NCBI GenBank assembly: GCA_964620535.1
Contig: CAZUHN010000152.1
Location: 1-6,711 of the forward strand
Reading direction: 5' to 3'
DNA from: CAZUHN01 sp964620535
GTDB taxonomy: Bacteria; UBA8248
DNA length: 6,711 nt
A program made the translations under genes and the position numbers. Positions 1-5,109 of this stretch are shown one piece after another. Numbering within the stretch: position 1 is the first letter of the stretch; each line of letters starts with the position of its first letter. Under the pieces are notes generated by a model, which ran no database searches, had not been told where the DNA came from, and saw nothing but the letters and a program-made list of their open reading frames with translations.

Positions 1-99
1 ATTCACGGTGAATTTGAATGGAAGGGTGCCCGAGGGAGTATCTTCTGCAAACGTTATTGGCTTATCGGCGGAAAGAAGCGCCCGAAAAAGGGTAAGTAG
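1..99 (+). CDS. Possible C-terminal end of an upstream gene (partial)
   Basis: Frame 1 is open from the window edge to a TAG at 97-99, giving 32 residues that end in a lysine-rich tail (GGKKRPKKGK). The composition, with Trp, Tyr, Phe and a basic end, is protein-like, and an inverted repeat starts just after the stop, as is common at gene ends. I do not recognise the family. Only 32 codons are visible, so an open frame by chance is quite possible. Confidence 0.3.
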   Translation: MHGEFEWKGARGSIFCKRYWLIGGKKRPKKGK

Positions 100-100
100 A

Positions 101-141
101 CCGGAATTCGAGAAATAGAGAGCGTTGCCGCATAATTCCGG
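101..141 (+). terminator. Inverted repeat just after the upstream stop codon
   Basis: CCGGAATT at 101-108 is perfectly complementary to AATTCCGG at 134-141, an 8-bp stem with a 25-base loop. It begins one base after the TAG at 97-99. There is no run of T after it, so it is not a classical intrinsic terminator. It may be a processing or pausing hairpin at the 3' end of the upstream transcript, or chance. Confidence 0.25.
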
Positions 142-204
142 GTAAATGGAACCTCTGTCCATCTGCCTGATACGAACATCACGAAACTCCGCGCTGATAT
201 CGGT

Positions 205-250
205 AATTTATATTTATATTATAACCATGTAACGACTGCGAATATAATGG
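205..250 (+). promoter_or_regulatory. AT-rich island with a perfect TATAAT
   Basis: A strongly AT-rich stretch contrasts with the surrounding GC-rich DNA and contains an exact TATAAT at 243-248. No good -35 box is found 16-18 bases upstream (best is about 3 of 6 matches), and no certain gene follows for 690 bases. It could drive the small ORF at 390 or be non-functional AT-rich spacer. Confidence 0.2.
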
Positions 251-389
251 TTTTTCCGCTTATCTCAAATAACTTCTTCTTGTCTCAGTCGATCCTGCCG
301 GCTCCGGCGACGACAAGGAATTTCAAAGGTTGGAACGCTCTGCTTATGAAGGAAAATTCTCTCCTTTTTTCAGTGGAGGGTGAAGCGTA

Positions 390-551
390 ATGATCGCATC
401 AAAAGCCTTTTCAGAAAAGGGGCTTGGGGCTGTGGATGGCGAATTCCTAATCAAGCGGCCATCGGTGCGTGAAAAAGGCCGTTGCCATGCGACCGCCAAG
501 CAAAGTTGGTCAAGCGTTGACAAATTGGGTGCCGCTTCCGGGACCGGTTGA
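390..551 (+). CDS. Small ORF, 53 codons, doubtful
   Basis: ATG at 390-392, stop TGA at 549-551. A Shine-Dalgarno-like GGAGGG lies at 375-380, nine bases upstream of the ATG. The peptide begins MIASKAFSEK, is mixed in composition, and has no signal peptide or membrane segment. An imperfect hairpin (403-425) lies in its first codons. It overlaps another short open frame (487-594), so at most one is likely to be real. I do not recognise it. A chance ORF in intergenic DNA is the more likely reading. Confidence 0.2.
   Translation: MIASKAFSEKGLGAVDGEFLIKRPSVREKGRCHATAKQSWSSVDKLGAASGTG
403..425 (+). repeat. Imperfect hairpin
   Basis: AAGCCTTTTC (403-412) can pair with GAAAAGG plus GCTT (414-425) through seven contiguous base pairs, a two-base GG bulge and three more pairs, around a one-base centre that would open to a small loop. 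No T-run follows. It lies inside the doubtful 53-codon ORF. It could be a remnant terminator or structured leader; function unknown. Confidence 0.25.
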
Positions 552-594
552 TGATGAGAAGCTACATCTTGAGAAGAAGATTCTCGGCGACTAG
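487..594 (+). CDS. Small ORF, 35 codons, doubtful or gene remnant
   Basis: ATG at 487-489 to TAG at 592-594; the frame is open upstream to a TAA at 448-450, with a GTG at 469 as an alternative start. The peptide (MRPPSKVGQALTNWVPLPGP, then an acidic/basic tail ending KKILGD) looks more like a real protein segment than most chance ORFs here. No clear ribosome binding site precedes either start. It could be a decayed C-terminal gene fragment. No family recognised. Confidence 0.2.
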   Translation: MRPPSKVGQALTNWVPLPGPVDDEKLHLEKKILGD

Positions 595-623
595 GGCCCT
601 CGTGTCGCTAAGCCTGAGCAGTT

Positions 624-638
624 TGGCAATCGTTGCCA
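624..638. repeat. Inverted repeat TGGCAA-TCG-TTGCCA
   Basis: Two perfect 6-base arms, TGGCAA (624-629) and TTGCCA (633-638), separated by three bases. This short, closely spaced symmetry is typical of a dimeric repressor operator, but it lies about 305 bases upstream of the selenoprotein start, and no T-run follows to make it a terminator. The role is unassigned. Confidence 0.35.
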
Positions 639-654
639 GGATGGGGGTGAAAAC

Positions 655-670
655 GAAGAATAAATTCTTC
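655..670. repeat. Inverted repeat GAAGAAT-AA-ATTCTTC
   Basis: Perfect 7-base arms, GAAGAAT (655-661) and ATTCTTC (664-670), around AA. It sits 17 bases after the previous inverted repeat, in the region that would hold the control elements of the selenoprotein cluster. It is a possible regulator binding site; no particular regulator is recognised. Confidence 0.35.
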
Positions 671-775
671 ATGGCGGGGGAGGTTAGAGGGAATGGATAT
701 TAGGGGCAAGGCGACGAAATGCCTTAATGAAAAAATAAAACTATCGATTCGCCATGCACCCCTTGGTTGATAAAT

Positions 776-804
776 TTGATATTTGATCAAGTATGGGTTA
801 GAGT
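776..804 (+). promoter_or_regulatory. Possible sigma-70-type promoter of the selenoprotein cluster
   Basis: TTGATA at 776-781 (5 of 6 to the -35 consensus), a 17-base spacer, then TAGAGT at 799-804 (4 of 6 to the -10 consensus). A second TTGATA lies at 767-772. The spacer contains the perfect palindrome TTGATCAA at 783-790, which would suit a repressor. This would give an untranslated leader of about 130 bases before the ATG at 944. It is a hand match to a degenerate motif. Confidence 0.25.
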
Positions 805-932
805 TGGAATCATTCCAGGAGGAAATCCTTGTGCTCCGAATCCCAGGACGGGAAACCGCCAGTCGCGGACCAATACCGGTCCGTTGCCGAGGACATTCGA
901 TTCAGAACATTCTGAAAAATTTTTCTCTGTTT

Positions 933-937
933 GGAGG
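933..937 (+). promoter_or_regulatory. Ribosome binding site of the selenoprotein
   Basis: GGAGG lies six bases before the ATG at 944-946. It settles the start, because the same frame is open further upstream (to about 767) with no comparable signal, and the encoded upstream residues do not resemble the family. Confidence 0.75.
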
Positions 938-943
938 AAGGAC

Positions 944-2563
944 ATGAGCAATAATGGAACCATCGAAGTTGTCAATCCGGTTGCCTACGTATCCGAGAGC
1001 GGCGAGAGCGTGAAGGGGGGCAATAGCGTTGAGAAGATCGAAGGTCTTCGGGTCGGCCTTCTCAGCAACAACATGCCCCACTCCGGAGATTTCCTTCATT
1101 ATGTGGGGGAAACGTTCGCGAAGAAGTATGGCACGAGTATCTCCATCGAACGGGACAAGGGGGAGTGGACGGCGCGTAGCGCCGGGAAAGAACTGCTCGA
1201 CGAGATCGCCGGAAATTGCGATGTGGCGGTAACCGGCTTCGGAATATGAGGGGGCTGCACGTCGTGGAGTGTCCACGACACGGTAGAGTTGGAAAAGCGG
1301 GGCATTCCCACGGTCGTAGTGGTCGGAAAGGGTTTTGAAAACGCGGCGCGGAGCTTCGCGCGCGCCTATAAGCTGCCCGACCTCAGGCTCCATATCGTAG
1401 ATGACACCGTCGCCCATCAGGGCGGCGAAAAACTCAATCAGATTGCGCATGATTCTGTCGACTCCATCGCCTCCGAATGGAGCCGTGGAGCCCGCGAGGA
1501 AGCTGCCTCGAACGGCGGCTCGCAGGCGCAAGAGTCCCTCTTTGTTCTCGACGGGGATTTTGCGGCGGCCAATTGGCAGCTGCTCGACAGGGGCGTAACA
1601 GACGGCCTGCCCGTCATTCTTCCGACGCCTGAGCTCGTCGAGCGCTTTGTGGCCGCCTCGGGCTGCCGGGGAGACGAAGTGATCGCCCGCCTCATGCCGC
1701 GCATGGCGGACGCCACTGTCGAGCGCATCGCGGCGAACGTGATCATGGCCGGCTGCAAACCCGAGATGATGTCGATTCTCATCGCGGCCGTGAAAGCGAT
1801 GGAGAATGAATCGTTCAGCATCAATCACGTGCTCACCACGGCGCACACCCTCTTCCCGTTGGTTGTCGTGAACGGGCCGATTGCCAAAGAGGTCGGGATG
1901 ACCGACGGACGAGACCTCACCCCGAAGGGCTGGCACCCATGCGCCTCCATCGGCCGCGCCGTGCGCCTCATCCTCAACAACTGCGCCTCTGATATTGAGA
2001 CCCGCGGCGCTTTCTGCCAGGGACACCTCGCAAAGGTGGCCGATGCGATTACCGAAAACGTCGAGCAGAGCCCGTGGGAGCCGCTCCACGTCGAGCGCGG
2101 CTTCCGCGAGTCCGACAGCGTGGTCACCGTCCACACGGTGGAGCCGATCCAGATGGTGGACGACCACAGCGCACTGACCGCCCAGGGGATCCTCGGCACC
2201 TTCGGTACCGCGCTCGCCTGCTCGGGGAATCGGCCCATGTTCGGCCGGACCCAGCACATGCTCATTTTCTGCCCGGCGCATGCCCAGAAGGTTGCCCAGG
2301 AAGGGTTCGATAAGAAGCTCATACGTGACTTCATTTATGAGGTTTACCGGATGCCAGTCCAATCCTTCCCGCCCGAATCCAGGGAACGGTGGAGCGAATG
2401 GAAGAAAAAGTTCTACGGCACGAACACGATGGAGAACGCCACCATCCCCGTGGTCGAGAATAAGGAAGATCTCCACATCATGGTACACGGAGGGCCGGGG
2501 CCGAACTCGCTGTTCGCGCCAGGGGCGATCAACCACCTGTCCGTGAGCCAAAAGGTGGCGTAG
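944..2563 (+). CDS. UGSC-family selenoprotein, 539 aa, Sec at residue 102 encoded by the UGA at 1247-1249
   Basis: The frame from ATG 944 meets TGA at 1247-1249 and stays open in the same frame to TAG 2561-2563. Across the TGA the protein reads CDVAVTGFGI-Sec-GGC-TSWSVHD and then VELEKRGIPTVVVV, the hallmark of the UGSC selenoprotein family, here with Gly in place of Ser (Sec102, Cys105). The N-terminus (VVNPVAY, then GLRVGLLSNN at 34-43) also fits that family as I remember it. A SECIS-like hairpin follows the TGA. From about residue 219 comes a second domain (DGLPV 220-224, GCKP with Cys271, LVVVNGP near 306-312, SIGRAVRL 335-342, EPLHVERGF 379-387, GGPG 516-519) homologous to the next gene. 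The Sec motif and the following helix resemble GrdB/PrdB reductase subunits, suggesting selenol-based reductive chemistry in the cytoplasm (no signal peptide or membrane segment seen). The substrate is unknown. Conventional callers would give two false genes, 944-1249 and about 1289-2563. It is the first gene of a four-gene cluster. Confidence 0.93.
1247..1286 (+). promoter_or_regulatory. Bacterial SECIS element with Sec UGA codon
   Basis: After the UGA (1247-1249), GUCGUGG (1261-1267) pairs perfectly with CCACGAC (1273-1279) around the loop AGUGU (1268-1272). Below it, CUGC (1255-1258) can pair with GUAG (1283-1286), with one G-U pair, across a small internal loop. The apical loop has a G at its second position, and 18 bases separate the UGA from the loop, in keeping with bacterial SECIS rules (short hairpin, G early in the loop, close behind the UGA). 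The hairpin is itself coding, for SWSVHD. It would bind SelB charged with Sec-tRNA. Confidence 0.85.
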
Positions 2564-2568
2564 CCGCG

Positions 2569-3597
2569 ATGGCCGGATTAATTCATGCAGACCTCCCCCC
2601 CGGCGTCGAGGCCCTCCTGGACGCTGCCATAGAGGGAGAGATGGGAGACGGTCTTCCCGTCGTTCCCCCAACGCGGGAGGCGGTGCGCCAGGCGCTTAGC
2701 GAAACTTCGCTTTCGCCCAATCACGTCTTGGGCGTCATGGCGCCCGGGATGCGCGAGGTCACGGTCGAGGAAGGGGCCGTTTGCGCCGTTGCGGCCGGCT
2801 GCAAGCCGGCCTACTTCCCTGTTGTGGTGGCAGCGCTTGATGCCATCATGGACCCGGAGTTCAACCTTCTGGCGATTCAGGCGACGACCGAGCTCGCCTC
2901 TCCCCTCCTTGTGGTGAACGGCCCGGTTGCGGCGCAGCTGGGAATACACGCGGGGAGCGGATGCCTCGGGCCGGGGTTTCGGGCGAATGCCACCATCGGC
3001 CGGGCGGTTCGGCTGGCGGCCATGCGGCTCGGAGAGGCGGTTCCAGCCGAGACGGACATGGCGACCTTCGGGCACGGAGGGAAGTTCACGGCCTGCATCG
3101 CGGAGGCCGAGAGCTCATGGGATCCGCTTCACGTGGAACGGGGGTTTGCGGCCGGTCAAAGCGCGGTGACTGTCGTGGCGGCGGACGCGCCGGTGAATGT
3201 GAACGATTACGCGAGCGAGAGTCCGGCGAGTGTTCTTCAAATGATCGCTGAGTCAATGTCTTACCCTGGGTCAAACAACGCCCAAGGGGGAGGGGAGGTA
3301 TTGGTCGTAATCAGCCCGCAGCATGCCTCGCTCCTGTCGCAGGATGGGTGGGGAAAAAAGGAGGTGCGCGAGGCGCTCTTTGAGCGCGCCCGCGTTCCGC
3401 TCTCCCGATTTCCCACGGAAGTGGCGGGGCGCGTGCGGACGAAGCGCCGCCGCCTCTTCGAGGAGGGCTCCCCCGATGCCGTTCCGGTTGCGGGCTCCCC
3501 GGAGAGCATTCTCATCGCCGTGGCGGGAGGGCCCGGCAGTCACACCCTCTTTTTCCCCACCTACGGCGAGACGCAAGCGGTGACGAAGCCGATCTAG
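2569..3597 (+). CDS. Unknown protein homologous to the C-terminal domain of the UGSC selenoprotein, 342 aa
   Basis: ATG at 2569, five bases after the stop of the selenoprotein gene, with a Shine-Dalgarno AAGGTGG at 2552-2558 inside that gene's end, so the two are probably translationally linked. The protein matches residues ~219-525 of the selenoprotein along its length: DGLPVVPPT (27-35), AAGCKPA with Cys78 (75-81), LLVVNGPVA (113-121), TIGRAVRL (142-149), WDPLHVERGF (184-193), VPLSRFP (276-282) and GGPGSHTLF (320-328). The conserved GCKP cysteine is a candidate redox or substrate-contact residue. No signal peptide, membrane segment or Sec codon is seen. I recognise no named family or enzyme activity. 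Homology and adjacency suggest it pairs with the selenoprotein as a subunit or acts on the same substrate. Existence of the gene is near certain; its function is open. Confidence 0.9.
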   Translation: MAGLIHADLPPGVEALLDAAIEGEMGDGLPVVPPTREAVRQALSETSLSPNHVLGVMAPGMREVTVEEGAVCAVAAGCKPAYFPVVVAALDAIMDPEFNLLAIQATTELASPLLVVNGPVAAQLGIHAGSGCLGPGFRANATIGRAVRLAAMRLGEAVPAETDMATFGHGGKFTACIAEAESSWDPLHVERGFAAGQSAVTVVAADAPVNVNDYASESPASVLQMIAESMSYPGSNNAQGGGEVLVVISPQHASLLSQDGWGKKEVREALFERARVPLSRFPTEVAGRVRTKRRRLFEEGSPDAVPVAGSPESILIAVAGGPGSHTLFFPTYGETQAVTKPI

Positions 3598-3604
3598 ATA
3601 TCTT

Positions 3605-3630
3605 GAGGTGGCAAACACTTAGAACACCTC
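3605..3630 (+). repeat. Hairpin abutting the ribosome binding site of the first oxidoreductase gene
   Basis: GAGGTG (3605-3610) is complementary to CACCTC (3625-3630), a 6-bp stem with a 14-base loop, directly followed by the Shine-Dalgarno GGGAG (3631-3635) and, five bases later, the ATG at 3641. It fills most of the 43-base gap after the preceding gene. It has no T-run, so it is more likely a translation-modulating or mRNA-stabilising hairpin than a terminator; chance is possible. Confidence 0.3.
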
Positions 3631-3640
3631 GGGAGAAAAA

Positions 3641-5026
3641 ATGGCAGAAAAAGTTCAAGTGGATGTGCTTGTTGTGGGCGCCGGAATGGCGGGGGTGTGC
3701 GCCGCTGTCGCCGCGGCGCGCGGCGGAGCAAAAACCATCCTCACCGACCGGTTCTCTTTTTTGGGCGGGAACATGACGGCGGGCCTGCTGGGGAATTTTC
3801 TCACCTTTCACAATATGAGGGGCGAGCAGATCGCCAATGGTATTCCCCAGGAGGTCGTGGACGAGCTCATCAAGTTCGGGGGCGCTTTCCCGGAGGGACA
3901 TCTCCCCAACGCATACGGTCATGCGGGTAGCTTCACTCCGATCGACGGGGAAGTGCTCAAGCTCGTCACACAAAAAATGTGTCTCGATGCGGGTGTTCAG
4001 CTTGTCCTCGGTACTTATGCTCTCGGACCAATCATGGAAGGCGACCGGGTGGCGGGTGTGCGGATCGCCAACAAGAGCGGGGAGGGCGAAATCCGCGCCG
4101 GGATCGTCATCGACTCGAGCGGGGACGCGGACATCGCCGCTCAGGCGGGTGCACCCTTTCACCTCGGTGACGAACAAGGAAAGATGATGTCCATCACTCT
4201 CGTCTTCCGGCTCGGTGAGGTCAACCTGGAGAAGCATATCCAGTTCGTCAAAGCCAACCCCCAACAGTTCATGATGGGTGAGGATCCCTACATTGAAAAG
4301 ACGCGGGAGGAGATCGCCGCTGGTCTCAAGTCGCACAAGGACTTCCCCCTCGTCACGGGCTACTACAACGCCGTTAAGGAGGCCCAGTCGCGGGGTGAGC
4401 TTCATTCGAACCGCCAGCGCATGATCTTTTCGATCACCCCCATCCACGGCGTCGTCACTATGAATTCGACCAGCATGCTGGGCTACAGCGGGGTCGACAA
4501 CGATGACCTCACCGCGGTCGCCCTTGAGGGGCGGGAACAGATATTCCAGGTGCGGGATTTCTTTAAAAAATACGCTCCCGGCTTCGAGGACTCCTACGTT
4601 CTTGATTCGGCCGCCGCCCTCGGTGTGCGAGAGACCCGGCGGATCATCGGAGAAGAGATTCTCACCCAGGAAGACTGCATCGAGGGAAGGAAGGGACCCC
4701 GCGACATCGGCCGGGGTGCCTATTGCTTGGACTTGCACCAGCCTTCTGGTATCATTGAGCATAGGCACATCAAAAATGGCGAGTCCTATGGAATCCCCTA
4801 CGGGGTAATGGTCCCCCAGAAAGTGGAGAGTTTCCTTGTGACGGGCCGATGTGTCTCAAGCGACCGCTTCGCTAACGGTTCGGTGCGCAACCAGGCGCAC
4901 GTCATGACTATGGGGCAGGCGGCGGGTGCCGCAGCGGCGATGTGCGTGGAGCGGAGGGTGAGCCCGCGTGAGTTGGACGTAGACCGTCTTCGGGAGCAGC
5001 TTCAGCGCGATGGCGTAGTTGTCTAA
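3641..5026 (+). CDS. FAD-dependent oxidoreductase, 461 aa (first of tandem pair)
   Basis: ATG at 3641 with GGGAG five bases before; stop TAA 5024-5026. The N-terminus VDVLVVGAGMAG carries the FAD-binding GxGxxG loop at residues 13-18, after a beta strand. TAGLLG (46-51) and a second FAD/NAD-type motif, VIDSSGDADIAA (156-167), follow. The C-terminal part GIPYGVM-(12 residues)-GRCVSSDRFANGSVRNQAH (385-420) and GQAAGAAAA (425-433) is the closing FAD-contacting region of the FAD_oxidored (PF12831-like) group. Length of about 450 residues is normal for that group. Cysteines at 20, 114, 346, 362, 404 and 435 are kept in the neighbouring paralogue. No membrane segment or signal is seen, so it is likely cytoplasmic. 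The substrate and electron acceptor are unknown; its place beside a selenoprotein suggests it supplies or consumes that protein's substrate or electrons. Confidence 0.92.
   Translation: MAEKVQVDVLVVGAGMAGVCAAVAAARGGAKTILTDRFSFLGGNMTAGLLGNFLTFHNMRGEQIANGIPQEVVDELIKFGGAFPEGHLPNAYGHAGSFTPIDGEVLKLVTQKMCLDAGVQLVLGTYALGPIMEGDRVAGVRIANKSGEGEIRAGIVIDSSGDADIAAQAGAPFHLGDEQGKMMSITLVFRLGEVNLEKHIQFVKANPQQFMMGEDPYIEKTREEIAAGLKSHKDFPLVTGYYNAVKEAQSRGELHSNRQRMIFSITPIHGVVTMNSTSMLGYSGVDNDDLTAVALEGREQIFQVRDFFKKYAPGFEDSYVLDSAAALGVRETRRIIGEEILTQEDCIEGRKGPRDIGRGAYCLDLHQPSGIIEHRHIKNGESYGIPYGVMVPQKVESFLVTGRCVSSDRFANGSVRNQAHVMTMGQAAGAAAAMCVERRVSPRELDVDRLREQLQRDGVVV
4958..5010 (+). repeat. 53-bp perfect repeat, copy 1 (3' end of first oxidoreductase gene)
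   Basis: Every base of 4958-5010 is identical to 6427-6479, including synonymous positions, whereas the sequence just before it differs at many third positions and the sequence after the stop is unrelated. It encodes the C-terminal helix-like VSPRELDVDRLREQLQRD. A recent gene-conversion or recombination tract between the tandem genes is the likely cause. Confidence 0.9.
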
Positions 5027-5109
5027 GGGAACATCAACGCGAAAAAGAAATGTAACGCTCCTCGTCCATCCGACGCTATGGGAGCCGGATTAGCGGGGCG
5101 GAGGCGAGA

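Larger units (their letters stand above)
100..943. other. Long intergenic region upstream of the selenoprotein cluster
   Basis: About 840 bases hold no convincing gene: only short open frames (390-551, 487-594, and a 60-codon minus-strand frame at 608-790 without coding character). Base composition is mixed and clearly less GC-rich than the genes. What can be seen is a post-stop inverted repeat (101-141), an AT-rich island (205-250), a hairpin (403-425), two operator-like inverted repeats (624-638, 655-670) and a possible promoter (776-804). No tRNA or rRNA, CRISPR or transposon ends were seen. Confidence 0.6.

Noticed and set aside
608..790. 60-codon minus-strand frame
   Set aside because: No ribosome binding site evident upstream of its start, low-complexity intergenic composition and no recognisable motif.
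767..943. Upstream extension of the selenoprotein frame to 767
   Set aside because: No ribosome binding site, residues unlike the family, and a strong GGAGG is placed correctly for the ATG at 944.
1247..1249. UGA as a true stop or a pseudogene nonsense mutation
   Set aside because: The position matches the Sec/Cys position of the family, a Cys follows three residues later, a SECIS-like hairpin follows, and the rest of the frame is intact for 437 codons.
1289..2563. Separate 424-codon gene starting from TTG 1289
   Set aside because: The start lies within the conserved VELEKRGIP helix of the UGSC family, there is no ribosome binding site, and it is in the same frame as the upstream part, so it is the downstream portion of the selenoprotein.
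902..2671. 589-codon minus-strand open frame opposite the selenoprotein and the next gene's start
   Set aside because: It is a shadow of GC-rich plus-strand coding. Its translation is rich in Arg, His, Gly and Asp with no family signature, while the plus strand has clear motifs and ribosome binding sites.
3512..4768. 418-codon minus-strand open frame opposite the first oxidoreductase
   Set aside because: It mirrors the plus-strand flavoprotein with clear FAD motifs. The antisense protein resembles the antisense product of the second copy only because the sense genes are paralogous.
5057..5085. GCTCC/GGAGC inverted repeat between the two oxidoreductase genes
   Set aside because: Only five base pairs with a 19-base loop and no T-run; too weak to call a terminator or regulatory hairpin.
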